From contig JACPEP010000017.1 in NCBI GenBank assembly GCA_016183425.1, positions 16,300 through 80,299 of the forward strand: a DNA stretch of 64,000 nt, in the 5' to 3' direction. Numbering within the stretch: position 1 is the first letter of the stretch; every line of letters begins with the position of its first letter. This document shows positions 33,025-42,005 of the stretch, in pieces. Below the pieces are notes generated by a model that was given only the letters and a program-made list of their open reading frames with translations, searched no databases and was not told where the DNA came from. A program made the translations under genes and the position numbers. Source of the DNA: Chloroflexota bacterium. Lineage in GTDB: Bacteria; Chloroflexota; Dehalococcoidia; JACPEP01.

Positions 33025-34542
33025 CTACCATATGTGGGCCCTTTCCGCATACCAGGTCCACATATTCCACTCCCAGGGGAAGGCGAAGAACTTCCATTGC
33101 CAACGGACCCGAGCCGAAAATTGCATCAGTCGGTAGGCCAGGCGCTTTGCGTGTCGGGGAAGAGTGTCAAGGAAAGGGGCGTCACCCTCAAGGGCTAAGA
33201 GGGGTGGATAGCTGAGCCCGTTTTGTTGGTAGAAGGGGAAGCGAGATAGCCGATAAATGGTGTTTAAGAGGCTTCGCCTCTCTCTGGGGATCCACGGCAG
33301 GTTGGCGATGTTGGCGAACTGGAAGTGGCTCCACTCCTCAAGGGTAACGGGAACCCTCAGGTTGTTGGCTACGGCATCGTGGAACAGAGGAGTGCCAGGA
33401 TAAGGGGTATAGATGAAGATGCCGTTGATTTGGGCTTGCTCGTTAGCTCCCAGGATACCATCGATGGCATTGAAGGTCTGCTGTATATCCTCCTCCGTCT
33501 CAAAGGGGAATCCAACCATGAAGCTGAAGATGGGTACGATGTCCACGGTTTTGCATCGTCGGGCAGTTTCGATCATCTGGTCTACGGAGGTTCCTTTGCT
33601 TATCCTGGCGAGAAGCTCTGGAGAGCCCGATTCGCCCCCCAGGGTGAGCCTGCGGCAGCCGCTCTGCCGCATCAGCTCTAGAAAGGCGGGCTCATAATGG
33701 CTTGCATAGTCTACCCGGCACGTGGACTGCCACGGCAGGGTCAGGCCCCGGGAGATCATCCCCTGGCAAACCTCCCGAACCCTTTGCTTGCTGACGAAAA
33801 AGTCATCTTCATAGAAGATAAAGGCTTGAGGGTGAAATTGATGAAAGATGGCTTCCAACTGCTCTAACACCAGCTCCGCCTTCTGAAATCGCCATCTTCT
33901 TTTGTTAAAGGCCAGATTGTAGCAGAAAGCACAGGTGTGAGGACAGCCTCGGCTGGTGTTGAGGGTGAAGTCATCATCCTTATATTCAGGCATGGGCAGC
34001 AGGTGATAAGGCAGGGGGCCCAGGGTGTTCAGATCCATGAACCCTCGTCTCCCGTTATTTATTATTTTGCCATCCTCTTTGTACACTACCCCCGCCACCC
34101 CCTCCGGGCCGGCGCCCTCCTCCAGGTGGGACAAAAGCTCCACCAGGGTCACCTCCCCTTCTCCCTGAACGACGATGTCCACCAGCTCGTGCTGGATGGT
34201 CTGTTCTGGGAGGAGGGTGGGGTGGATACCGCCCCAGATGATGGGCAGATCCCCTCTCTCGTGACGGATGTGTTGGGCAATGTCCAGGGCGTTCAGGAGC
34301 TGGACGCCACTCATGCTGCTAATGCCAACGCATAAGGCGTCCTTTAAGTCCACCTTACGATAATCCTGAATCCTAGCATCGACAATGATGGGATTGTACC
34401 CTCTTTGTTGCAATACATGGGCCAGGGGCAAGAGGGAGAGGGGCAGGCTCACGGTGTAGGCCGTTCCCGTCTGATGGGGAAAGTTCCCCGGCCGCCGTCC
34501 CTCAGGATAAAAGAGGATGACATCCTTTTTTGCCGTTGCCAT
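33025..34542 (-). CDS. B12-binding-domain radical SAM protein
   Basis: A 505-residue BchE-like protein. B12-type domain: VILFYPEGRRPGNFPHQ, CVGISSMSGVQLL, LPIIWGGIHPTLLPEQ, IVVQGEGEVTLVELL. Radical SAM core: C200, C204 and C207 in NTSRGCPHTCAFCYNL, a YEDDFFVSKQRV segment, LTLGGESGSPELLARISKG and FMVGFPFETEEDI. The last 100 residues (IPRERRSLLNTIYRLSRFPFYQ, ending WTWYAERAHIW) are basic and aromatic and may be membrane-peripheral. It lies between the epimerase and a glycosyltransferase, with 12-base and 57-base gaps. Substrate unknown. Confidence 0.85.
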   Translation of the reverse strand: MATAKKDVILFYPEGRRPGNFPHQTGTAYTVSLPLSLLPLAHVLQQRGYNPIIVDARIQDYRKVDLKDALCVGISSMSGVQLLNALDIAQHIRHERGDLPIIWGGIHPTLLPEQTIQHELVDIVVQGEGEVTLVELLSHLEEGAGPEGVAGVVYKEDGKIINNGRRGFMDLNTLGPLPYHLLPMPEYKDDDFTLNTSRGCPHTCAFCYNLAFNKRRWRFQKAELVLEQLEAIFHQFHPQAFIFYEDDFFVSKQRVREVCQGMISRGLTLPWQSTCRVDYASHYEPAFLELMRQSGCRRLTLGGESGSPELLARISKGTSVDQMIETARRCKTVDIVPIFSFMVGFPFETEEDIQQTFNAIDGILGANEQAQINGIFIYTPYPGTPLFHDAVANNLRVPVTLEEWSHFQFANIANLPWIPRERRSLLNTIYRLSRFPFYQQNGLSYPPLLALEGDAPFLDTLPRHAKRLAYRLMQFSARVRWQWKFFAFPWEWNMWTWYAERAHIW

Positions 34543-34554
34543 GTTGCTCCTTTC

Positions 34555-35877
34555 TCAGACCACCTTACCCCTGGCAAAAGAGGACAATGGGCGTTTTTGT
34601 CCCTGGTTTCCGTCCAGGTTTCGCCAGGTGCCATGACCGTCCCCCCTTCTCTCTGAAAGGGCGGCGGTGATGAAAGCCAGGGCATCCTCTATCCTCTTCT
34701 CCCAGGTATGGTTTCTTGACACTGTGGCCAGCTCCTCGCCGCTGGCCGGGGGATGGCCAGAGAGGGAATCGCCTATCAGCTCCACAAAGTGGTCGTAGTT
34801 TTTGGCGATGGCCACCACATGGGCAAACTGGTGGGCCACGGGCAGGTCGGTGGTAACCACGGGTTTGCCTGAGGCCATATACTCGAAGAGCTTCAGGGGA
34901 CAACTGGACATGTTGAAATCATTGAGCTGGTAGGGGACGATGGCCACATCAAAGCTTTTTAGGTATTGGGGCAGGGTTTGGTATGGCCTGGCTCCTATAA
35001 AATGGACATTATCTCTTTCCTTCAACCCCTGCACTACCGGTGAGCTGAGAAAATTTCGGCCACGAGCTGGGGCATAGAAAGGCCCGACTAGAACTAGAGA
35101 CCACTCCGGTTTGGCACAGGCGATGTGATGCAATAGATGGTAATCCACCCTTTCCGACAAGGTGCCCAGGTAGCCAATTCTGGGGCCTTTGATAGCCTCC
35201 AAGTCTTTGGGGACTGGGGTCTGGGGGTGGCGAGCCAGGGAAAAAAGGCTGTGGTCGACGCCATTGGGCAGAAGATGTATTTTAGAGCTAAAGGCTTCTT
35301 TCAAGGTTTTCACTCCAGGGCTGGCAACGAAAACCAGGTCCGCCTGTTGGAGTAGCCTCTGTTCTTGCTCCTGTCTGCGTCGCAGCCCCAGCCGGCTGTC
35401 CAAGGAAAAGGGGGTTAGATAGTCGTCACAGCAGTGGTAAATCAAAAGTTGTCTCGGAATAACCTGGGCGTAGTCCACCTGCCACGGGTAGAAGAGCCAG
35501 AGGACGGGGGCCTCTACCTGGAGCTTTTTAAACGTAGCTCTCAATTGCAAAGAGAGCAGCCACTGATTCAGTTGAACCGGAAAACGAAGCCTTTCTGTAA
35601 GATGGGGATGGAAGACGAAGAAAGGGGGAAATATCAGGGGATTTTGGCTCCCTACCTTTAGACTATTGTTTTTGAAAACTTGGCCGAGAACCCTCTTTAT
35701 CCGGGCGCCATGTTTGGTGGTGCTGATGAGGCTGATAGGCTGTTCCAGACAGATGAGGCGAGAACGCCCCTGGAGCTGGCGGGCTAGCTCCGAAACTACA
35801 AAACGTTGTGTGTGTTCATAGCCCTCTCCCTGCCACGGCAAGGTCATGAAGATGACAAAGTCCGGGTACGTTGTCAT
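34555..35877 (-). CDS. GT-B glycosyltransferase (GT4/TuaH-like)
   Basis: A 440-residue protein, first of three adjacent, mutually similar GT-B enzymes. N-terminal domain: DFVIFMTLPWQGEGYEHTQ and LIYHCCDDYLTPF. C-terminal domain: GPRIGYLGTLSERVDYHLLHHIA, WSLVLVGPFY, VHFIGARPYQTLPQYLKSFDVAIVPYQLND and LKLFEYMASGKPVVTTDLP. The YHCCDDY pattern is shared with TuaH-like enzymes of wall polysaccharides. Its ATG overlaps the stop of the next gene by 4 bases (ATGA). Substrates unknown. Confidence 0.85.
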   Translation of the reverse strand: MTTYPDFVIFMTLPWQGEGYEHTQRFVVSELARQLQGRSRLICLEQPISLISTTKHGARIKRVLGQVFKNNSLKVGSQNPLIFPPFFVFHPHLTERLRFPVQLNQWLLSLQLRATFKKLQVEAPVLWLFYPWQVDYAQVIPRQLLIYHCCDDYLTPFSLDSRLGLRRRQEQEQRLLQQADLVFVASPGVKTLKEAFSSKIHLLPNGVDHSLFSLARHPQTPVPKDLEAIKGPRIGYLGTLSERVDYHLLHHIACAKPEWSLVLVGPFYAPARGRNFLSSPVVQGLKERDNVHFIGARPYQTLPQYLKSFDVAIVPYQLNDFNMSSCPLKLFEYMASGKPVVTTDLPVAHQFAHVVAIAKNYDHFVELIGDSLSGHPPASGEELATVSRNHTWEKRIEDALAFITAALSERRGDGHGTWRNLDGNQGQKRPLSSFARGKVV

Positions 35878-37073
35878 GGCTCTTCTCGCCCGTTGGAAAG
35901 GAACTCCGCCATAATTTGTTCTATCTGGGATGCCCTCTTCTCCCAGGAGTTTTCCTGAGCTAACTTAACCCGCTGCATGACCTGTTTGGGTGAGTCTTGG
36001 GCAAGGCAATGGGCGGTGGCCTCAATAAATTCGGCAATCTCTCCCGCCACCGCTATCACCCCATCAAAGGCCAGTAGGGAAGGAATGGGCGTGGCTACCA
36101 CTGGTTTGCCTGCTGCCAAATACTCGTGTAGCTTGATAGGATACATGGCGGCAGTGGCTTTGTCAACATGCCAGGGAATAAGGCAGACATCCATGGCCTT
36201 GAGGTGGCAAGGAAGCTCCGGGTAGGGTTTTTTGCCCAAAAAATGGACGTTGGGCTGAGCCAGTAATCTATGCCAGGCTGGTCCCAAGTTCCGTGCCTCT
36301 CCGACGATGACTATGTTCCATTGGGGCCGCTCCTGGGCCACTCCCAGCAATAGCTCCAGGTCCATCCGAAAGTCCACGGTTCCCATGTAGCCCAGAATGG
36401 GGTGGGAGAGGCATCCCATGTCCGACGGGATGGCCGTTGTTTCCTCTCTGGCCTGGCTGAAGTGGTGGAAATCGGCGCCGTTGGGCACGTAGTGGGTGTT
36501 GGGGTTCCACGCTCGCCGCGCGCCATAAAGGGCCTGGGAGACGGCGAGGACCAGGTCTACCTTCTCCACTATCTGACGCTCCTCGTCTTTGATCAAAGGG
36601 GCGATCCTCTGGTTTTGAGGGAAGGCGGCTATCTGGTCGTAGCAGTGGTACAGGGTGAGGTGCCACGGCGCCGTCCCCAGCAATCCCCGGGATAGGGGAT
36701 CCATGAGCCACAGGATAGGCCGGGCCGGCCGCCCATCGTGGACGATATGTCTCACCAGGCGGCAGAAAAGGGCATCGTTTACGCGGCGGATGACCGGCGC
36801 CACCAGGGGCACCGCCCTCTGGGGAAGGAGGTGGGTGGCGTAGGGCACGGGGGCGACGAAGGTGTGAACGACCAAGTTCCTTTCACCCCAGTACGGCTTC
36901 CATCCCTTGAATAGGGTGGGGCGGCCCAAAAGGCGGCGCAACGGCCCTCCGGTCTGTAGCCGCTGAATATAGGCGACCTGGTGTCTCTTGGCCAGCTCCA
37001 CCATGATATGGTAGGCCGGCCCCTCCCAGGAGCCCCAGGGCATGGTGGTGACGCAACATAGGTTATAGGACAC
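35874..37073 (-). CDS. GT-B glycosyltransferase (second of three)
   Basis: A 399-residue paralogue of its neighbours. Visible landmarks: CCVTTMPWGSWEGPAYHI at the start, LTLYHCYDQIAAFPQN (the CYD motif corresponds to CDD/CFD in the other two), THYVPNGADFHHF, HPILGYMGTVDFRMDLELLL, VHFLGKKPYPELPCHLKAMDVCLIPW and LHEYLAAGKPVVATPIP. The GTG start lies inside the upstream gene by 11 bases. The three genes look like a tandem duplication series with divergent specificities. Confidence 0.85.
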   Translation of the reverse strand: MSYNLCCVTTMPWGSWEGPAYHIMVELAKRHQVAYIQRLQTGGPLRRLLGRPTLFKGWKPYWGERNLVVHTFVAPVPYATHLLPQRAVPLVAPVIRRVNDALFCRLVRHIVHDGRPARPILWLMDPLSRGLLGTAPWHLTLYHCYDQIAAFPQNQRIAPLIKDEERQIVEKVDLVLAVSQALYGARRAWNPNTHYVPNGADFHHFSQAREETTAIPSDMGCLSHPILGYMGTVDFRMDLELLLGVAQERPQWNIVIVGEARNLGPAWHRLLAQPNVHFLGKKPYPELPCHLKAMDVCLIPWHVDKATAAMYPIKLHEYLAAGKPVVATPIPSLLAFDGVIAVAGEIAEFIEATAHCLAQDSPKQVMQRVKLAQENSWEKRASQIEQIMAEFLSNGREEP

Positions 37074-38289
37074 GCTTCCTCGCTCCAGCGGCCCCTCCTT
37101 TGGCTCCGCTTAAGGCGGACTGGATGGCGGCTGACATCTGCTCCGCCCGATTGTCCCAGTCGTGCTCCGCTACCGCCGCCTGGCGTCGCCGCACCATCTC
37201 CTGGCCCGTTTCCGCTTCGCCTAAGGCGGACTGGATGGCGGCTACGAAACCCGGGCCATCTTGGGCCACGTACACCAAGCCGTCGTATTGGCTGATATTC
37301 TCCAGGGGTACGCTGACCGCCGGCCGCCCCGCCGCCAGGCACTCCCAGAGACGGTTGGGAACCATGGTATAGTGCACCTCTTCGTAGTCTTGTCTAAAGG
37401 GAACCAGGGCTACATCAATGCCCCCCAGGTAGAAGGGCAAGAGGCGGAAATCCTTGCTGCCCAGGAAGTGAACGTTGGGTAGTGACCTCAGAGCGGCGAT
37501 GAGCCTCCTGTCTGCCTCTGGCTCTACTGGCCCTATTATCACCAGGGACCATTGAGGGCAGCTTATGGCGATGTGGTGAAGGAGTGCCAGGTCTATCTTT
37601 TGCCCGATGCTCCCCGCCACCCCCACTACCGGCCTCTTGATGTTCCGCAAGTCCTCCGGCAGCGGCGCATTCGGCCCCGTGGCCTGGCGGAAGAGGGCCA
37701 CATCCACTCCGTTGGGCACCAGCAGGGGAAACCCTGACGGCTGCATCTCCTCCAGGTAGTGGCAGAGGCTGGGGGCGGTGGCAAAAATGACCTGGGCCTG
37801 CTGCACCACCTCCTTCTCCCAGTCCTGGATGGCCTGGTGGCCGCCGCCGGAGGGGTCCACAAAACCGGTGTATTTGTCGAAGCAGTCGTAGCACACCAGC
37901 TTTTCCCCCACCTGACCGATGAAATGCTCCAGGGCCCAGTTAAAATGGACCCACAGTATGGGGTCCCGAAAGTCTAACCTTTCCATTGCCTCCCGTAACC
38001 GTCTCAGGCGGAAGGCCCTGTTCAGCCTCCTCACCGCCCCAAAGCGGGATAGAGGAAGGGGATTGATGGTGGCAAGGGTAAACAGATTGGACTGGGGTTG
38101 TCTTGTCCCCCGCCGCCAAAGATTGCTCCATTCCGGGGGCTTGCGCAGGGGCGTCAGGAGGGATAGGGGAGGCTCAACCCATAGCACTCGGTTCCGGCGG
38201 GCAAGGCGGGACATAATCTGATGGCGCCTCCGCCACAAGCTTCGCCACGGGTGAGTGGCGATATAAACAATATCTTCTCCATCAAGCAC
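37063..38289 (-). CDS. GT-B glycosyltransferase (third of three)
   Basis: A 408-residue GT-B enzyme with VYIATHPWRSLWRRRHQIMSR, LVCYDCFDKYTGF, LVPNGVDVALF, GVAGSIGQKIDLALLHHIAI, VHFLGSKDFRLLPFYLGGIDVALVPF and LWECLAAGRPAVSVPLE. Near its 3' end an in-frame 22-base repeat (37111-37132 and 37222-37243) encodes AIQSAL twice, 37 residues apart. The start is GTG. It is the promoter-proximal member of the three-gene run. Donor and acceptor cannot be named. Confidence 0.85.
   Translation of the reverse strand: MLDGEDIVYIATHPWRSLWRRRHQIMSRLARRNRVLWVEPPLSLLTPLRKPPEWSNLWRRGTRQPQSNLFTLATINPLPLSRFGAVRRLNRAFRLRRLREAMERLDFRDPILWVHFNWALEHFIGQVGEKLVCYDCFDKYTGFVDPSGGGHQAIQDWEKEVVQQAQVIFATAPSLCHYLEEMQPSGFPLLVPNGVDVALFRQATGPNAPLPEDLRNIKRPVVGVAGSIGQKIDLALLHHIAISCPQWSLVIIGPVEPEADRRLIAALRSLPNVHFLGSKDFRLLPFYLGGIDVALVPFRQDYEEVHYTMVPNRLWECLAAGRPAVSVPLENISQYDGLVYVAQDGPGFVAAIQSALGEAETGQEMVRRRQAAVAEHDWDNRAEQMSAAIQSALSGAKGGAAGARKRVL
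37111..37243. repeat. 22-base direct repeat inside a glycosyltransferase gene
   Basis: TAAGGCGGACTGGATGGCGG plus CT occurs at 37111-37132 and again at 37222-37243. The spacing is 111 bases, exactly 37 codons, so both copies are read in the same frame and encode the AIQSAL segment at the C-terminal end of the protein. Confidence 0.75.
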
Positions 38290-38358
38290 AGCTTTAATCT
38301 TTAACTCGAAGGGGGCATTATCAAAGGTCGCTGCGGTAATGATTCATCTGCCGTCCCA

Positions 38359-39105
38359 CTATCTCTTCACAGCCATGCAGACTACCGAGGAGCCAAAGGG
38401 AAGCTCAAGCCACCGGGAGCTTACCAGGGGGGCCTCCAGGCTGTAGAGGGCGGCGAGGAGATGGTTGAGAAAGGGAGGCAAGGGTTTGACGTCAGATTGG
38501 GGGTGGTCGTGAGAGGAAAAAAAGCGCCGCCACAGCCGAACTATGGCTACCCCTGGGAAGAGAAGGCTGTTGGAGTAGGACACCTTTTCCACCTCAAAGC
38601 CAGCCGCCGCTACCCTGCCACGGAGCTGGGTGGCGGTGTACCGTCTACCAGAGTGCTCGGCTACGTCATGCTCGCTCCACAGGAAATGATAGGCGGGCTC
38701 GCTGACCAAGAGGTGCCCTCCAGAGGAAAGGATCCGATAGCACTCCCGTAGCACCTGGAGATCATCCTCCACCCCCCGATGGTACAGGACACCTAAAACG
38801 GTGACTAGGGAAAAGGTGCCGCTGACGAAGGGAAGTTGGGCAGCAGAGGTCTGAACTAGGCGAGGCAGGCCTCGTTGCTGGCAAAAGGTAAGCGCCAGGC
38901 TGGAGTAGTCAGCGCCATACACCTGGCCATATCGAGAAAGGAAATGGGTGGTGCCGCCGGTGCCACAACCCACATCCAGAATGGTCTGGTTAGAGTCCAA
39001 ACCAGCGTATTTCTCAATCAAACCGGCAACGATGTTCCGCTGGCCCAAAAACCACCAGTGTTCATCCTCTAAGCGAAATAGCTCTTCGTAGACCTCCGGC
39101 TCCAC
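38359..39105 (-). CDS. SAM-dependent methyltransferase
   Basis: A 248-residue class I methyltransferase beginning with YEELFRLEDEHWWFLGQRNIV, a common opening in glycan-cluster methyltransferases. Motif I is ILDVGCGTGGTTHFLSRYG, then VYGADYSSLAL, PFVSGTFSLVTVLGVLYHRGV and ILSSGGHLLVSEP. A hydrophobic/basic C-terminal part (SLLFPGVAIVRLWRRFF) suggests membrane proximity. The GTG start follows a strong AGGAGG at 6 bases. The acceptor is unknown, most likely a sugar or polyprenyl-linked intermediate. Confidence 0.82.
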   Translation of the reverse strand: MEPEVYEELFRLEDEHWWFLGQRNIVAGLIEKYAGLDSNQTILDVGCGTGGTTHFLSRYGQVYGADYSSLALTFCQQRGLPRLVQTSAAQLPFVSGTFSLVTVLGVLYHRGVEDDLQVLRECYRILSSGGHLLVSEPAYHFLWSEHDVAEHSGRRYTATQLRGRVAAAGFEVEKVSYSNSLLFPGVAIVRLWRRFFSSHDHPQSDVKPLPPFLNHLLAALYSLEAPLVSSRWLELPFGSSVVCMAVKR

Positions 39106-39201
39106 TCGTTCCCTCCTGATATTAGAGCGACCCGACCCCAGGCTTTGAGCAACAAAGGGTCCTGGTGGTACCCACGCGGTCTCCTCTATAGTTGAGTCGT
39201 T

Positions 39202-40617
39202 TCATAGCCGCCAGATAGCGAAGAAACCTCTTATTTGTCCCATGAGCTCGTCCCAAGACCTAGTCCTTACCAGCCTCCTCAGAATGTGAGACGGCCTGAG
39301 ATAGAATTCCCGATTGGCCTGGTCTAAGAAGGTCTGGAACTCTTCTTTGGTCATCCCCTCAGGCACATATAATATGGCCGAGTGGTCTAGGATGCTAGGC
39401 ATCTCATTGACATCAAAGTCATAGCCTTCTCCAACAAGCCTCTCGTAGAGCGCTGTCCCGGGAAAGGGGACAAACTTGTTGAAATGGGCGTAGTCCAACT
39501 TCAAACTCTTGGTGAAATTCAGGGTTCGTTGCATACTTTCCCGGGTCTCGCCGGGGGTACCGATGATAAAGTCACCCCTAACGCTAAGACCCACCTCCTG
39601 GGCCAAGCGCACTGCCCGTTCATTCTTCTCCACAGTAGAGCCCTTGTTCAGCAGTTTCAGCATCCTGTCATCGCCCGATTCCAGCCCAAAGAGGACTTGC
39701 CAGCATCCTGCTTCCTTCATATGCCTCAGCAGCTCGATGGAGACCGCGTCTACTCGGGTGAGGCAAGTCCAAGGGATTTTGAATTTTCCCTTGATGAGCC
39801 TGTCGCAGATCTCGAAGGCCCGTTTCTGGTTCAGGGTGAAGGTGTCGTCGAAAAACCTAATTTCCCGAGCCCCGAGTTTCTCTACCAGGAGCTCAATTTC
39901 ACCTAGGACATTGTCGGCACTGCGGGCTCGCCAACGGCGGCCGAAGATGGCTCGATCGCAAAAAGTGCATCCGCTGGGACAGCCCCGAGAGGTCATCACC
40001 ACCCCTACCGGCAGCTTTCGGTAGGAGGCTGGGGTTGGCTTATATTGAGAGAGGGGAGGCAGCAAATGTCTCGCCGGAAAAGGCAGGCTATCCAGGTCGG
40101 TAATAAAGGGCCGCGGGGGGGTGAGGGTAACCCGGCCATTCTCTCTATAAGCTATCCCCTTTATGGTCGCGAGGTCAGAGAGACCACCCTTTTCCATTTG
40201 CTGCACCAACTCAAGGGCAGTGATCTCTCCTTCCCCGATAACACCGACATCAAAACAGTGGGAGGCCATAGTCTGGACAGGAGCCGCTGTCACATGGGGC
40301 CCACCGATGAGGATAACGGTCTTTGGCAGAACCTCCTTCAGTCTCGTTGCCACTGCTTTGGAGGTAGGAAAAGCGGGAGTGGTGCTGGAGATGCCCACTA
40401 CCTCGGGCTGTTCCCTTCTCAGTAGGTCTAACAATTCCGGGGCAGACGTGCCCAAGCTGCAATCATATAACTTTACCTCGTACCCCTCCCTCTCCAGAAC
40501 AGCGGCAATGTAGGCTATACCCAAGGGCTGAACCACATTGATTACCGCCTTCATGCTGGCCGTCTTGCCTGCTAGGTCTTCTGGAGAAACGGGAGGGTAT
40601 ACTAAGGCAATTTTCAT
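39202..40617 (-). CDS. B12-binding-domain radical SAM protein
   Basis: A 471-residue BchE-like protein, the fourth of this type in the window. B12-type domain: IALVYPPVSPEDLAG, VVGISSTTPAFPTSK, VILIGGPHVTAAPVQ, VGVIGEGEITALEL. Radical SAM core: C213, C217 and C220 in TSRGCPSGCTFCDRA, then FDDTFTLNQKRAFEI, FGLESGDDRMLKLLNKG and GDFIIGTPGETRESM, ending with FYLRPSHILRRLVR. No DxHxxG motif is seen. It is flanked by a methyltransferase and a DegT aminotransferase. Substrate unknown. Confidence 0.86.
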   Translation of the reverse strand: MKIALVYPPVSPEDLAGKTASMKAVINVVQPLGIAYIAAVLEREGYEVKLYDCSLGTSAPELLDLLRREQPEVVGISSTTPAFPTSKAVATRLKEVLPKTVILIGGPHVTAAPVQTMASHCFDVGVIGEGEITALELVQQMEKGGLSDLATIKGIAYRENGRVTLTPPRPFITDLDSLPFPARHLLPPLSQYKPTPASYRKLPVGVVMTSRGCPSGCTFCDRAIFGRRWRARSADNVLGEIELLVEKLGAREIRFFDDTFTLNQKRAFEICDRLIKGKFKIPWTCLTRVDAVSIELLRHMKEAGCWQVLFGLESGDDRMLKLLNKGSTVEKNERAVRLAQEVGLSVRGDFIIGTPGETRESMQRTLNFTKSLKLDYAHFNKFVPFPGTALYERLVGEGYDFDVNEMPSILDHSAILYVPEGMTKEEFQTFLDQANREFYLRPSHILRRLVRTRSWDELMGQIRGFFAIWRL

Positions 40618-40664
40618 TGAATTCTATTTCTTCTTCCTTTGGCGTACCGCGGAGGGACCGTCAT

Positions 40665-40690
40665 CTCCCTGGCTACTTTCAGCCAGGGAG
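40665..40690. other. Intergenic stem-loop
   Basis: CTCCCTGGCT (40665-40674) and AGCCAGGGAG (40681-40690) form a perfect 10-base stem with a 6-base loop between the DegT gene and the radical SAM gene. No T-run follows on the minus strand, so it is not a standard terminator; it could be an attenuator or mRNA-stabilising hairpin. Confidence 0.6.
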
Positions 40691-40763
40691 GGAACCTTTT
40701 CCTTAACTCCTATTCTTTCCTGATTCGTACCGAAGTCGATAACGCCACAAAGCGAGGCGCCTC

Positions 40764-42005
40764 CTAAACCCACCTAGCAGCAGCGCACTCCCGGACGCAC
40801 TCCACCACAAAGTGAATGTCTTCCTCCTTCAGGCTGGAGGCAGAGGGGAGATACATCCCCCGGCGACACAGCTCCTCAGCTACGGGGTAGCTCTCTTCTC
40901 CGTGCTGACTGAAGTAGATGGGTTGAAGGTGGATGGGGATGAAAAAGGTGCGGGTCTCGATACCCTTGGCGGCTAGCTTACGACGCAGCTCGTCCCGGGA
41001 TATGCCAAACTCATCCTCCACCAGAATACCGTACATCCAGAAGACGTTCTTCGCCCATGGTTTTTCAGGGGGCAAACGGAGGCCGGGCACATCCCGCAGG
41101 AGAGAGTTATAGAGCAAGGCATGGTTCCGCCTCAGGGCCACAAAGTCGTCGAAGTGCTCTGTCTGGGCGAGGCCGATGGCCGCCTGGACGTTGGTCATCC
41201 GGTAGTTGAAGCCCACATATTTGTGCCAGAAGTGTCTCTCCGTGGAGAAGGCGTGGTCTCGTAGGTTGCGAGTGATGGCCGCGATCTCCGGGTTATTGGT
41301 GGTGAGCATCCCTCCTTCGCCGGTGGTGATGATCTTGTTAGCGTAGAAGCTGAAACAGGCTACATCGCTCAGGCTGCCGGCTCGTCTTCCCTTGTACTCT
41401 GCTCCGTGGGCTTCGGCAGCGTCCTCCACCAGGTACAGACCATGTCTTTGGGCGATATCCTGGAGGGCGTCCATGTCCGCCGGATGGCCGTAGGTGTGGA
41501 TGGGCATGATGGCCTTGGTGCGAGGGGTTATCCTCGTCTCCACCAGAGCCGGATCCATGTTCCATGTCTCCATCTCCGAGTCCACCAGCACCGGCTTGGC
41601 ACCGGTATAGGTGACCGCATTGGCAGTGGCGATCATAGTAAAGGTAGGGACGATCACCTCGTCCTCCGGCCCCACCCCCAGGGCGGCCATGGCCAGGTGC
41701 AAAGCGGTGGTGCCGCTGGTGCAGGCCACGCCGTAGCTGGTGTGGCAGCAGCGGCTGAACTTTTCTTCAAAGAGGGGAATGTACTTCCCCGCCGAGGATA
41801 TCCAGTTGGTCTGCAGACAGTCCAAGACGTATTTCGCCTCGTTGCCCATGAGCATGGGTTCACAGACAGGGACGATTCCCCGCTCCACGTCCAACTCGGA
41901 CACTGGTATCCGTCTAACGGAGACCTTCAACTCCGGCTCCTGCCCCGGTATGATGTGGGCACGGCGGCCCATCTCCTCGAGACTCAGCTCCGTCTTTTTA
42001 AGCAC
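40764..42005 (-). CDS. DegT/DnrJ/EryC1-family sugar aminotransferase (perosamine synthase-like)
   Basis: A 413-residue PLP aminotransferase. After a 35-residue leader the fold starts with [66 protein letters not shown] and the Schiff-base lysine K224 in CFSFYANKIITTGEGGML are typical. IETRTFFIPIHLQPIY near the end resembles GDP-4-keto-6-deoxymannose aminotransferases (perosamine synthase). The GTG start lies 8 bases inside the upstream glycosyltransferase gene. Substrate by similarity only. Confidence 0.9.
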   Translation of the reverse strand: MLKKTELSLEEMGRRAHIIPGQEPELKVSVRRIPVSELDVERGIVPVCEPMLMGNEAKYVLDCLQTNWISSAGKYIPLFEEKFSRCCHTSYGVACTSGTTALHLAMAALGVGPEDEVIVPTFTMIATANAVTYTGAKPVLVDSEMETWNMDPALVETRITPRTKAIMPIHTYGHPADMDALQDIAQRHGLYLVEDAAEAHGAEYKGRRAGSLSDVACFSFYANKIITTGEGGMLTTNNPEIAAITRNLRDHAFSTERHFWHKYVGFNYRMTNVQAAIGLAQTEHFDDFVALRRNHALLYNSLLRDVPGLRLPPEKPWAKNVFWMYGILVEDEFGISRDELRRKLAAKGIETRTFFIPIHLQPIYFSQHGEESYPVAEELCRRGMYLPSASSLKEEDIHFVVECVRECAAARWV

